Shown piece after piece: positions 1 to 10,310 of a stretch of 64,000 nucleotides of DNA. The notes beneath the pieces are model-generated. The model did no database searches, had not been told where the DNA came from, and saw only the letters and a list, made by a program, of their open reading frames with translations. The DNA is from Escarpia spicata. Lineage: Eukaryota > Annelida > Polychaeta > Sabellida > Siboglinidae. Where the stretch lies: NCBI GenBank assembly GCA_963995525.1, contig OZ023206.1, positions 68,802,223-68,866,222 on the forward strand, in the 5' to 3' direction. The first letter of the stretch is position 1, and each line of letters starts with the position of its first letter. Position numbers and translations under genes: made by a program.

Positions 1-1089
1 TCTCTTACTGAAGTTATGACTTGCAGTGACTAAGTATTATTCGTGGGAAAGCAACCATTAATGTCACACCCCACACAACCACCCAGTCATCTACATTGAA
101 CAAAGTAACTGTGTGGCTCTGCACCTGGAGCTAAACTGACACTCCTGGGGGCGGGTGATTCACGATGTTCCTTCTGGTTCGCTTATTAATTTCACCTACA
201 GTCATGACTAGGCTGTTATATAACACCGCAAGCAATAGCCCCAGTGAAAGCTGCACTCTCCTTTTTATTGTCATCCTTTATGGACAAAGATAAGTGTCTA
301 CGCAGTAGTCGGTGGTCGAGTAAACTTCCCAGTCCCCCAAAATATAGCATTACACATGAGTTGGTGGCGTTTTGTCATCCACAAATTGCGTGGAAATTAA
401 ATCAATACAGTTGTACCACCTATCAGGTGGTCACCGTGGAATAGATATTAAGAGCAGTTGTTGATATCAGAGCTGGGCAGTGTGATTGGTAATGACATGG
501 CAATCATGTTAGTTGAATCCGGTGGCTATTGGCTGTGGTTTTACTTCTAAAAGCCATTTTGGATTGACAAAATCTTGTTGCTAATGGTGTGGAGCAAACT
601 TTGGAAGGAGAGACATTAAATTATGATTAAATTTCAATAATGATTAAAAAGAATTATGAAAATGTAATCAATATTTGTAGGAAACTTATAATTTTAGGAG
701 AATATCGTGTTGCATTTGCTCACATCTAGATGGGTTTAAGTTTTTTTAAAGTAATTCGCATTCAGTGTTTTCCCGCACAGCACGAATTAAGGGCATTTCT
801 GAAATAGGAAGCAATCCTTGGATTTTCCTGCAATTTGGGTATAAATAATAACGTCGAATTGTATTTTTCTGATCATATAAATCAGCTCATGCCCAGGTCG
901 TCTCTAACATAACGATACCTACACTACATGTCACTTTCTATGTGCATTGAAAAACATATGCAGGCTAAAGGTGCTGTTGACAGTTTATGTATAGTTTGAT
1001 GTTTAGCCAAAGCTAAATTTGGAAACTCGTCTCATTAATGTCATGATGATCCTAGAGTTTCTTGAGCATTCTACTTAACTAGGATTATC
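1..1089. other. CK1 alpha intron, no recognised content
   Basis: AT-rich sequence with only short ORFs. I searched both strands for the missing CK1 alpha N-lobe exons (glycine loop, VAVK, HIRWYG) and saw none. Confidence 0.6.
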
Positions 1090-1279
1090 TACAATGGAAT
1101 GCTTTACGGCCACCTCTGTAATGCAGCCACCTCGCAATTAAGGTCACCCTGGGATAATCCCAGATTATTTCTGTTAATAGTAAAGTATAGGAAATTAGTC
1201 TCACTAATACGGTCACCTCGCCATTCGGGTCAGTTTTGCCCAGTCCCAAGGGCGACCTTAATAGGGAGGTTCCACTGTA
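1090..1279 (-). mobile_element. 190-bp MITE, copy 1 (pogo/Tc1-like ends)
   Basis: Ends tacaatgga ... tccactgta; the - strand reads TACAGTGGAACCTCCC at its start. Same family as copies near 8.6, 18.8 and 53.9 kb, all with gaccttaat/attaaggtc and a central ggaaattagtc-type core. No ORF; mobilised presumably by a transposase elsewhere. Confidence 0.7.
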
Positions 1280-1302
1280 CTTTGTTTGAGAGTGGGTGTG
1301 AC

Positions 1303-1486
1303 ACGGACGAGGTAGCTGCAGTGCTCACTGGTAGCTGTGACGGATGAGGTAGCTGCAGTGCTGACTGGTAGCTGTGACGGACGAGGTAGCTGCAGTGCTG
1401 ACTGGTAGCTGTGACGGACGAGGTAGCTGCAGTGCTGACTGGTAGCTGCGACGGACGAGGTAGCTGCAATGCTGACTGTAGTTGGT
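1303..1486 (+). repeat. 37-38 bp minisatellite at CK1 alpha splice acceptor
   Basis: About five units of the type gacgaggtagctgcag plus tgctgactggtagctgt. Each holds a CTGAC branch-point-like motif and a GCTGCAG acceptor-like motif. The array ends a few bases before the real acceptor at 1497. Confidence 0.85.
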
Positions 1487-1497
1487 TGACGTTGCAG

Positions 1498-1596
1498 ATG
1501 ATTGGGCGCATTGAGTACGTACACAACAAGAACTTCATCCACCGCGACATCAAGCCAGACAACTTCCTCATGGGCATAGGACGACACTGCAACAAG
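1498..1596 (+). CDS. CSNK1A1: CK1 alpha exon: catalytic loop
   Basis: 33 codons, phase 0 at both ends, between acceptor gttgcag and donor AAG|GTGGGT. Encodes [10 protein letters not shown] and the catalytic loop [12 protein letters not shown] with the catalytic Asp. The ATG at its first codon is internal to the protein (a DQ-MI junction in relatives), not a start. A 37-bp minisatellite ends just before its acceptor. Confidence 0.95.
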
Positions 1597-4500
1597 GTGG
1601 GTGGTGTCATGCATACATGGGAATGTACGTGTACACATGCGTGCATGTGCACATGTGCGTGTTTGTTTTTTGCTGATGCATATATTGTCAGCGGAGTATC
1701 TTATCAAATTTCTCAAATGTTGTTAGTTAATAATTAATAGAGTTGTGGCCTGTATTGGGTATATGTGCCACACAGTCAGGAAAGGACTTGTTGCAATACT
1801 ATGCCTCATTAAAGGACCAAGCCTAGCTAGATAGGACGTCATTACAAGATCATTGTCTCACACAACTACAAGACAACTACAAGACCTCACCTAATTAAAG
1901 GACTAAACCTAGCTAGAAAAGGCTACTTAAATTACAAGACCATATCTCACTTAGAATACCACGCCTCATCAAAGGACCAAACCTTGCTAAATAGGACCGA
2001 TCCTACATCATTACAAAACCCTACCTCACTACATGACCTTACCTCATTAAAGGACCAAACCTCGCTAGATTTGGTCATACCTCGCTACAAGACGCTCCAG
2101 GTCGTCACCCCTGTGTGTTCCATTGCAGGTGTTCCTCATTGACTTTGGCCTGGCCAAGAAATACCGTGACAACCGGACACGTCAGCACATCCCGTACAGG
2201 GAGGACAAGAACCTGACGGGGACAGCCCGCTACGCCAGCATCAACGCCCACCTCGGCATAGAGCAGAGTCGCCGTGACGACATGGAGTCTCTCGGCTACG
2301 TCCTCATGTACTTCAACCGTGGTAGTCTGCCCTGGCAGGGACTCAAGGTACTGATGCGGGTCACTAGGGTGCACAATGATATACGTTGATCTCAGCTAAG
2401 TTGTTTAAATGGAACATCTGAATTATTCAACATATGCACCTTTTAAATGTGGATAAATCAGATGGTATTACCCCTATGTCAACTGTTCACCCTCTGTGGT
2501 AATACCGCTGTCAACTGTTCACCCTCAATGGTATTATCCCTGTCAACTGTTCACCCTCTACGATATTACCCTACGTCAAATGTTCACCCTCTATGATATT
2601 ACCCCTATGTCAACTGTTCACCTTCTATGGTAATACCCCTGTGTCAACTGTTCACCTTCTATGGTAATACCCCTGTGTCAACTGTTCACCTTCTATGGTA
2701 ATACCCCTGTGTCAACTGTTCACCTTCTATGGTAATACCCCTGTGTCAACTGTTCACCCTCTACTAATGCATTCCAAATAAGCGTATAAGTACAGCTATT
2801 TATTTGGACTAAAAATGCCAGCCTATACGGTCTTATTCGGGTCTGTATGCTTATTTAATATTGGCAGTTCCACCCTATATGTTTTTTATTTGGTCTAAAG
2901 TTATTTGCTGTTGTTAGTTCCACCCTATACTTTTTTATTAGGCACTACATATATTTATTTGCATCACCGATACAATGTTCTGAGAAATATGTGTATATAT
3001 ATAAAATTATTCTTGCCGGTGAATCGATGAAGCCGAACGCGCAGTGCTCTTCGTTCATGCGGCGATGTTGTTTACGTCGGTCACCACGCCAGTCATGGCG
3101 ATCTTTTCACTAACAAATTGAAAAAAATACACAAATGCACAAAAGGAGCACTTAGGGAACCTATGTGCTAAATATAAAGTTTGTTATGTTTTATTGGGAT
3201 CATATTGTGGCCAGGACGTTAGTATTATGGCTAATTAATTGCGAATCTTGCAGTCTAGGGCTGGGCGATAAAGCATGATTAACGACGTTTCGTGATTAAA
3301 TTTACGATGTGACCAATTCATGTGGTGCAATGTCACCAGACAACCCTCACTGCAGTAGTGTCCTCAATGCTATGTGGCAGAGCTACGTGGTAAACGAGCC
3401 ATAGTGGATCACTCCGTTTAAGTATTTAGTTGTGGCAGGCTTGGCGGAATTAACTACATTATCTTAAAGAATATCCCGCAGAGTTTGGCATTGTTTCTAT
3501 TAATGTAATACTAACAATTATATATATATATATATATTTAATTTGCTGCAATATAGGTGCTAATGGCAACAAATAAAGACGGAGATGCGAAAGTTGTAAA
3601 ACGGCTGTTGTTCACTCCCGCTATTGGGACAATTAGCGATTATGTGACATCCGTATCATAGCAACGGCCCTTGTTGGGCTGTGCACAACAACTGTAAGAA
3701 TGCGCATCAGTGTCTATTGCAGTCAAATGAGGGAAACAGTCCACTATTTTTTCGGTTGCACATCTTTCACCGGTCAACTGAAGAACTTGTGTTACTCTCA
3801 TGCTTTAGATGTGGCAATATCTGTCAAAAAACCGCTGCATTGTTTGGGATCCCTGGTAGACAATGCACAGCGTTCGGTGGTGTATAGCCAAGATAGTCGT
3901 GATCCACCATCTTCGATATACGCTACCGTACGCTATGCATTGTTTACCATGGATCTCAAACAATACAGCGGTTTTTTGACAGATATTGCCACATCTAAAG
4001 CATGACAGTAACACAAGTTCTTCAGTTGACCGGTGAAAGATGTGCAACCGAAAAAATATTGCCACATTTAAAGATGGTCCCAATTGATGTATCCAGTACG
4101 TCGCGGTTTGCTTACGTCACAATCCAAATTATGCACCTGACCTCTGCCAAGCGTTGCCATGCCAACAATGTTGATTACGGTTTTATATATACATATGAGA
4201 ATCACATTACTAATGCTGCATGATATCTAAATAAATCAAACATCCCCGCATGCAGTTGTAACCTTTACAATTTTCACTTCTGTTGTTTTCTCATCAAGAA
4301 ACACTTTTGTGGCCAGAATTTCAAGGAAACACCTTGTAATGTCTGAGTACACCACATGCTTTTTTGATGGCTGGACGGAGTGATGGATGGGTCAATTAAA
4401 ATGGATGGTATGCCAACCCCGGACTGTATCAGTAACTTGACTACCCAGTGGCCATTACACTAAAATGAACCGTCATAATTTAATTACTGTTTCAACATTT

Positions 4501-7500
4501 GATTTAATATACAGCACTATTGTTAGTTTGATGTAGGCAACTCCTGTTTGCATATAATTATATTGTTGCATTGTCAAAAAGACACCAATTAAAATTATGA
4601 ATACACACATTACAACTTAATTACGCGTTATTACTGGTTTATACTATTATTCCAAACTGTACTTTTATTATAATTCCAAGAAATATGTTCACCCTATACT
4701 CTTATTCCGCCATGTACTTTTATTATAATTCCAAGAAATATGTTCACCCTATACTCTTATTCCGCCCTGTACTCTTATAATTCCAAGAAATATGTTCACC
4801 CTATACTCTTATTATAATTTCGAGAAATTTCTGTCCTGTACTATGTCGTTCCGACCTGTACACTTATTTGGAATGCAATAGTATGGTATTACCCCTGTGT
4901 CAACTGTTCACCCTCTATGGTATTACCCCTGTCAACTGTTCACCTTCTATGGTATTACCCCTGTGTCAACTGTTCACCCTCTATGGTATTACCCCTGTCA
5001 ACTGTTCACCCTCTATGGTATTACCCCTGTCAACTGTTCACCCTCTATGGTATTACCCCTGTCAACTGTTCACCTTCTATGGTATTACCCCTGTCAACTG
5101 TTCACCTTCTATGGTATTACCCCTGTCAACTGTTCACCTTCTATGGTATTACCCCTGTCAACTGTTCACCTTCTATGGTATTACCCCTGTCAACTGTTCA
5201 CCCTCTATGGTATTACCCCTGTCAACTCAAAACTCAACTGTTCACCCACCCTCTATGGTATTACCTCTGTGTCAACTGTTCCTCCTCTATGGTATTACCC
5301 CTGTCAACTGTTCACCCTCTATGGTATTACCCCTGTCAACTGTTCACCCTCTATGGTATTACCCCTGTCAACTGTTCACCCTCTATGGTATTACCCCTGT
5401 CAACTGTTCACCTTCTATGGTATTACCCCTGTCAACTGTTCACCCTCTATGGTATTACCCCTGTCAACTGTTCACCTTCTATGGTATTACCCCTGTCAAC
5501 TCAAAACTCAACTGTTCACCCACCCTCTATGGTATTACCCCTGTGTCAACTGTTCATCCTTTGTGGTATTACCCCTGTCAACTGTTCACCCTATATGGCA
5601 TTACCCCTATGTCAACTGTTCACCTTCTGGGGTATTACCCCTAAGTCAACTGTTCACCGTCTATGGTATTACCCCCGTAGGCTGCGACAAAGAAACAGAA
5701 GTATGAGAAGATCAGTGAGAAGAAGATGTCTACTCCAGTCGAGGTCTTGTGCAAGGTATGTGAGCCTACTACGTAGCAGTGTACAACTACACAATGTTGT
5801 ATCCCGTAGTATTGGTAATTGATGCTATAACTGATTAAGATTGAGGCTGTGACATCTCATCAATTAAACAGCGGTTTACATGGTTTTTATCAAAATTATG
5901 AGCTGATGCTATATCACTTGATATCGCATTGCAAGAAACAGTCATGTAGTCATTATTGTTGCGACAGTGATAATGTATATACCTTGATTATTAAAGCGGC
6001 CACTTAATGACCGACAACAGACATACATGGTGGGAAATGCAAGGGTCAACAACAAAATGTATTGCTTGTGGAAATGTGTGCACTTTAGCATGTGATAGTG
6101 TTTAGTAATTTAGTAATTATTTGTACACACAATACCGCTCTAATCTGCTCTTGAGAATGGTCAAATGGGTCATTATATTGGGCTTTCCTTGAGTCACAGG
6201 CTTTGTCTTTGATATGGGGTGTGGGCGTCTGCACTGCTCTCACGGGTGGTACAGTCGTGACTGGTGGAATCAGTTACTAGGAAAACGTACAACTGATTCA
6301 GCCAGCTTGCATACATTATGTAGGATGTCTGCTAGGGGTAGTGTGTCACTAATCAGTTATGTACAACTTACGGAAATTTTAACAATTGTATAAAACACAT
6401 GTATCATTGGGACAATTAACAATTATTTGACATCTGGTCTCGTATCCTAGCAACGGCCCATGGCGGGCTAAACACAACAACTACAAGAAAACGGTTAGCA
6501 TCTATTGCAATCTAATGAGGGAAACAGTCCACTAGTTTTTCAGCTGCACATCTTTGCCCGGTCACCTTAAGAACTTGTATATTACAGTCAAGTCTTTAGA
6601 GATGTCACTGTCCGTCAAAATACTGCTGCATCGTTTTGGTTCCATGGTAAACATTCAATTGTGTATAGCCAAGATGGCGGATCACCTTGATGACCAGACA
6701 CCAAATAAAGGCAATGACGTATGACTAACGGACTCAACTGTGATTTGCGAATACTGTCAAATATCCGGTATGAACCCTTATACCATGGGGAATTTTTGAA
6801 AAAAATTAAAGCGTTACAAATCCTTGCTGAGATCAAATATTCACCTATAAAGTTTGATGCCCGAGATGCAAAACGTCTAAGATGAGTAGCATAACAAACA
6901 TGCATATGTTAGCTCGATTATAGTTGGAAATGATGTCAGCTTGTGTGAGCCAGTGAATAGACCCACCATTGTGTTGCTAGGGTTACCCGGCAGAGTTTGC
7001 GATGTACCTCAACTACTGCCGAGGCCTGCGCTTCGAGGAGGCTCCCGACTACATGTACCTGCGTCAGTTGTTCCGCATCCTCTTCCGCACCCTCAACCAC
7101 CAGTACGACTACGTGTTTGATTGGACGATCCTAAAGCAGAAGGCGGCGACGACGGTGACGTCTGGCAGCACGCAAGCCCTGGGCACTCCAGGTAAGAAGA
7201 CAGGTACAGTCCACTCCGTCGCGCTCCGTCGACTTTTTCATCCTTCGCTCGTAGTAGCCTGCTGGTGGTGTCAGTCTCGTTCTTTCAGTAGATCTATCGT
7301 CTCTTTCTACTCCGAATACTTTCCTATCTGTTCTTTCGCTCGCATGTAGATAGCTTTCGTTGCTAGTGCTGGGAGTTGGTTGGATTTTCATAATCGATCA
7401 TCGGTTTTGCAAAACCGAACGATGATCGATTATATTAATATTATCAGTTTGTGGGCGGGTATTCTAGGAGAAGTTTGATCGCTAGATGGCAGTACTAGTG

Positions 7501-9708
7501 CGACACATCGTTTAACATAAGCATGACATTTCCAGACGAACATGTATGCACCTTTTCATAATCACCACAGGAAAATTATCAAACAGTCCCGAGATGTTTA
7601 TACATATAATCCAAAATAGATAAGCCAGCAAAAAAGAACAACTGTCAGCTTTTTTGAACGATTGCTAGTACCATTACAGTTCGTCGGATCCTAACTATCT
7701 TGATATTGTTTGAAAGTTTACACTTGCTGCTATTGAAACATAACTGGTTTCCTGATAATCATTCCTAATATTAACTAAAAACGGACCTACAGCAGTGCCT
7801 GTTCCGATGTCTTTGACACAGCGAATGTTGTTGGTTTGTCGACACAGTTCACCAATCTACCGATTGAGGCACCACTATCTGATTTTATGGTATAAGCTCC
7901 ACCCACTTTCAAACGGCTGCTAAAATGACATATACAAAGTAGGCGTGACATCACAATCACGTATATCAACCAATCAATGCAACAAATTTTGACCCGTTGG
8001 TTGACGTACGTTATTGTGACGTCACACCGAGGTCGAGATATATCGGTTTTGCTGCAATCAAAGCACATCAGTTTTGTCGCGGTTTAAAATTGGGTGGAGC
8101 TTATAACATGAAATCAAGAAATGGTGATGTGTGCATGTCTGAACCTATGCAAATGAGGAAAACAGTGCCGCAATCGAAAGATTAGGATACTGAGTACCTG
8201 CTGCCAACATCGTTCGGAACCGTACCAAAAAACGGCATGATTGTAGGTCCGTTCATAGGTGTCCTATGGTTACCGGGAAATCTAGATGACGCTAGAATAA
8301 CAAAAAGTGCATCCTTTAAAATGATACCAAGATCGTCGGGACAGGACGAGCCGTGAATGTGCTAGCGACTGTAGAATTTCATGTTTTGGATGTGTTCCGA
8401 GTTGTTCATTTTTCGCTCACATCTATTTTTGATATAATGTGCCAAAAACGTAGCAGTTTTGAACATTGGTGTGTTTTTAACCAAACGTTTTATGTAATCA
8501 TCGACCATACAAGATTGTGATCAATTAATTGATCGGAAGCATAGACCAACCAATCACTGACAGATTAAAATGATTGGAACAATACTACAGTGGAACCTCT
8601 CTATTAAGGTCACCTTTGGGACTAGTAGAAGTTACCTGAATAGCAAGGTGACCTTATTAGCGGGACTGATATCCTATACTTTGTTATGTGGAAATAATTT
8701 GGGACAGTTCTAGGGTGACCTTAATTGTGAGTCGGGAAACAATGTTTCGGCTGTCAATTTGACATTTAATTTCTTGCGTAAACGAGCCTCTATGTGCAAT
8801 GCAAAGCTGACATTTTACCGCAACAAGAATTTAATACTTTGCATGTAGTTACGAAGTTGTAGAAATTCACATCTGCATTATGCGTGTCAGAATCAATTTT
8901 CAAAATATGCACTACAAATACTTAAGTTAGGGTAATGTCGATTGGCTAAAAACATTTATTTGTTGTGTTTTATGTATTTTCATTAAGTGGTTCATTGATT
9001 ATGATAATTAGGAATTCAAAATGATGGAGTTACTTGGCAGCATTTTTAATGATTATTTCAGTGAAATCACAAGTTTGTAAATGGAGGCCCAAGAATGCAC
9101 GAGCCTAATTGAAATATTAAAATAAAGATTTTTTCTATAATAAAATGATCAGATAATAACAAATGAACTTCATAAAAAATGTGATTATGATTGATGCAAT
9201 GATACATCATTGTCAAGTGTTCCCAATGATGCATCTAATAAACCAAAACAACCAAACATGTCCAATGCAGCTTTTGGTCGATCCATTTTTTGATGTTTCT
9301 CGTTGTGCGAGTTAGAATGTTAGAAATATTAGTTATTGGTTCATTCTTTCTTCCTATTCAGGTAAATCATATAAATAGAAGATTATGCACAGTAAATGTC
9401 TACTTTCCCCCACCTTCACGTGAATAAATTTGTGATCTGGTCAACAGTATACCATGATGTTGCTAGGCTTAGTATTGCCTATACCCTCGTTTTCGATCTA
9501 AGATGGGGCAAGTGTGTGATAGGTCAATTGACACACAATGTAATTACTTGAAAACCATTGAATATTTTGGTTAACATTAAAAAAAAAATCTAAATACTCA
9601 TTATTAGTTACTGTTTTAATTCTCCCTGTTTGTGATGCCTCAATCTATAGGAGAGTTCGCGGCGATGTCTCATGCTAGTGTCTTCTTCCTCCTGCAGGTG
9701 GCCGCTAG
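1498..9708 (+). CDS. CSNK1A1: Casein kinase 1 alpha, 3' half of gene (5 exons, 5' partial)
   Basis: Join of 1498-1596, 2129-2347, 5681-5755, 6981-7191 and probably 9698-9708, giving 204 codons plus stop. The product is a monomeric Ser/Thr kinase; in animals CK1 alpha primes beta-catenin in the destruction complex and acts in Hedgehog signalling and circadian control. Seen in order: catalytic loop HRDIKPDNF, the DFG of IDFGLAKKY, the CK1-specific [13 protein letters not shown] in place of an APE motif, the basic segment [13 protein letters not shown], and the C-lobe end [15 protein letters not shown]. Sequence is nearly identical to vertebrate CK1 alpha as I know it, rather than delta or epsilon. 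About 115 N-terminal residues (glycine loop, VAVK lysine) must lie upstream of the window; none was found in 1-1497. All internal junctions are phase 0 until the last intron (phase 1). The identity is certain; the last exon is not. Confidence 0.95.
1790..2100 (+). repeat. Degenerate tandem repeat in CK1 alpha intron
   Basis: Imperfect units built on attaaaggaccaaacctagc and acaagac/cctcac; ends about 30 bp before the acceptor of the DFG exon. Confidence 0.6.
2129..2347 (+). CDS. CSNK1A1: CK1 alpha exon: DFG motif and activation segment
   Basis: 73 codons, phase 0 at both ends, acceptor cattgcag and donor AAG|GTACTG. Carries the metal-binding DFG (IDFGLAKKY), the phosphate-binding region, the SIN variant of the APE site and [20 protein letters not shown]. 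The Gly in NRGSLPW replaces the usual Thr of vertebrate CK1 alpha. Codons here are much GC-richer than the surrounding intron. Confidence 0.95.
2461..2763 (+). repeat. 32-34 bp minisatellite, left part
   Basis: Units of caactgttcaccttctatgg plus taatacccctgtgt. Same unit as the array at 4882-5670; the two blocks are separated by the inserted 2.1-kb element. Confidence 0.85.
3624..3894 (+). repeat. Dispersed repeat, copy A
   Basis: Starts attgggacaatta, then catagcaacggccc, gtctattgcagtcaaatgag and the first hairpin arm. Homologous along about 270 bp to the sequence at 6406-6690 in the next intron but one. Confidence 0.7.
3747..4056. repeat. Long hairpin (148-bp inverted arms, 14-nt loop)
   Basis: Arms 3747-3894 and 3909-4056 are roughly 93-95 percent identical as reverse complements by eye (tttcaccggtcaactgaag against cttcagttgaccggtgaaa). 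Loop 3895-3908. Lies inside the 2.1-kb element and the CK1 alpha intron. ORFs on the two strands encode nearly the same peptide because of the symmetry; not genes. Confidence 0.85.
4882..5670 (+). repeat. 32-34 bp minisatellite, right part
   Basis: About 24 units of caactgttcaccctctatgg plus tattacccctgt. Open in three + strand frames only because of the repeat; not coding. Variant segments containing tcaaaactcaactgttcacc recur about 274 bp apart (5221 and 5495), a higher-order duplication. The final degenerate unit forms the acceptor of the exon at 5681. Confidence 0.9.
5681..5755 (+). CDS. CSNK1A1: CK1 alpha exon: basic NLS-like segment
   Basis: 25 codons, phase 0, donor AAG|GTATGT. Begins [15 protein letters not shown] and ends PVEVLCK, matching the CK1 family C-lobe. 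The acceptor (acccccgtag) is a mutated copy of the 32-bp repeat unit that fills the preceding 0.8 kb, so array and splice site are continuous. Confidence 0.95.
6406..6690 (+). repeat. Dispersed repeat, copy B
   Basis: Starts attgggacaatta, shares cctagcaacggccc, atgagggaaacagtccacta, gtgtatagccaagat with copy A, but lacks the mirrored second arm, so it is not a hairpin here. Confidence 0.7.
6981..7191 (+). CDS. CSNK1A1: CK1 alpha exon: end of kinase domain and C-tail
   Basis: 70 codons plus one base, acceptor gttgctag. Encodes [33 protein letters not shown] and a low-complexity tail [15 protein letters not shown]. Two good donors lie 12 bp apart in the same phase: AG|GTAAGA after 7191 and AG|GTACAG after 7203. 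The second would add GKKT, reminiscent of the GKQTDK tail of vertebrate CK1 alpha. Reading on without splicing gives a stop at 7347-7349. Confidence 0.9.
7391..7433. repeat. Perfect short palindrome
   Basis: taatcgatcatcggttttg pairs with caaaaccgaacgatgatcga apart from a small bulge. A preceding agtgctgggagttgg resembles hAT-type ends; association is uncertain. Confidence 0.6.
7780..8252. mobile_element. 473-bp foldback MITE
   Basis: Ends AACGGACCTACA and TGTAGGTCCGTT. Imperfect inverted homology continues through the whole element: ataagctccaccca at 7889 mirrors tgggtggagcttat near 8090, and gtgacatcacaatcac mirrors ttattgtgacgtcac. No ORF of interest. In the last CK1 alpha intron. Confidence 0.75.
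8586..8737 (+). mobile_element. MITE copy 2 (3' truncated)
   Basis: Begins TACAGTGGAACCTCTCTATT and follows the family consensus (aaggtcacc, cctatactttgttatg, gggtgaccttaattgtgag) but loses similarity after about 8737, so the right end is missing. Confidence 0.68.
8740..9630. other. Intron sequence, no recognised content
   Basis: AT-rich CK1 alpha intron between the MITE fragment and the terminal exon. No long ORF, no clear repeat. Confidence 0.5.
9698..9708 (+). CDS. CSNK1A1: Probable terminal CK1 alpha exon (stop codon) and 3' UTR start
   Basis: A strong acceptor (tcttcttcctcctgcag) ends at 9697. Spliced in phase 1 from either upstream donor, the frame reads Gly-Gly-Arg then TAG at 9706-9708, giving a tail ending TPGGR or KKTGGR. 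The following bases would be 3' UTR. A different frame after the same acceptor stays open to 9820 but does not match the donor phase. A missed short exon between 7204 and 9697 cannot be excluded. Confidence 0.4.
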
Positions 9709-9829
9709 TAGTTGGTGGATGCAGAGACGGAAGTTGCCAGCAGAGAAGGCGAGTGCTTTGAGCCGTGTGGACAGGACCTGGCGTGGCCGCGCCGACGACG
9801 GACAGACCATGGACCTATGACGGAGGACC

Positions 9830-10310
9830 GACCTGACCACATCCACACCATGGACGTCCACGCACAGACCACAGGACCTTGACAGACCACACGGGACCTC
9901 GACAGACCACGCACAGGTCAGGTTGATGGATGGACAGATCGTGGACAGAATCATACAGATTAGGGACAGATCATGCACAAATCAGGGACGGATCAGGGAC
10001 AGAATCAGGAATCATGGACAGATTACATACGGATGGATCACGGACAGAATCACGGAGATCATGAATGGATCACCGTTGAACAACGGACAGAATCATGGAC
10101 TGACCACAGACAGAATCATACAGGGCAGGGACAGATAATTAACAGATCATGGACAGATGATGTATAGATCATGGACAGAATCATAGATCATGGATGAATG
10201 ACACTGAGACCGCTGACAGACGACACGAGACAGACTACACAGACCGTGGACCGACGACGCAGACCGTAGACCAACTACACAGACCATACATAGGCTGCAC
10301 ACACAGACAA
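9830..10310 (+). repeat. Degenerate GGACAGAATCATGGACAG repeat
   Basis: Irregular short repeats of gacagatcatggacagaatc then gacgacacagaccg. Falls in the proposed CK1 alpha 3' UTR. Not coding. Confidence 0.65.

Larger units (their letters stand above)
2764..4881. mobile_element. 2,118-bp inverted-repeat DNA element with TA target duplication
   Basis: Terminal inverted repeats CTAATGCATTCCAAATAAG (left) and CTATTGCATTCCAAATAAG (right end, reverse complement), 18 of 19 matching, flanked by TA at 2762-2763 and 4882-4883. Removing the element and one TA restores a normal array unit (caccctcTAtggtattac). About 60-bp subrepeats (aagaaatatgttcaccctat) fill the right end. No transposase ORF, so non-autonomous; the TA target suggests the Tc1/mariner superfamily or a similar group, unproven. 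Confidence 0.8.

Noticed and set aside
3681..4083. Two similar small proteins encoded on opposite strands
   Set aside because: They are the two arms of one DNA hairpin, not paralogous genes.
4868..5822. Overlapping + strand ORFs of 258-301 codons
   Set aside because: All three frames are open because of the 32-34 bp repeat; the peptide is a monotonous translation of the array in a CK1 alpha intron.
9632..9820. ORF continuing from the last CK1 alpha acceptor to 9820
   Set aside because: The frame does not match the phase 1 donors at 7191/7203, and the peptide resembles no CK1 tail.
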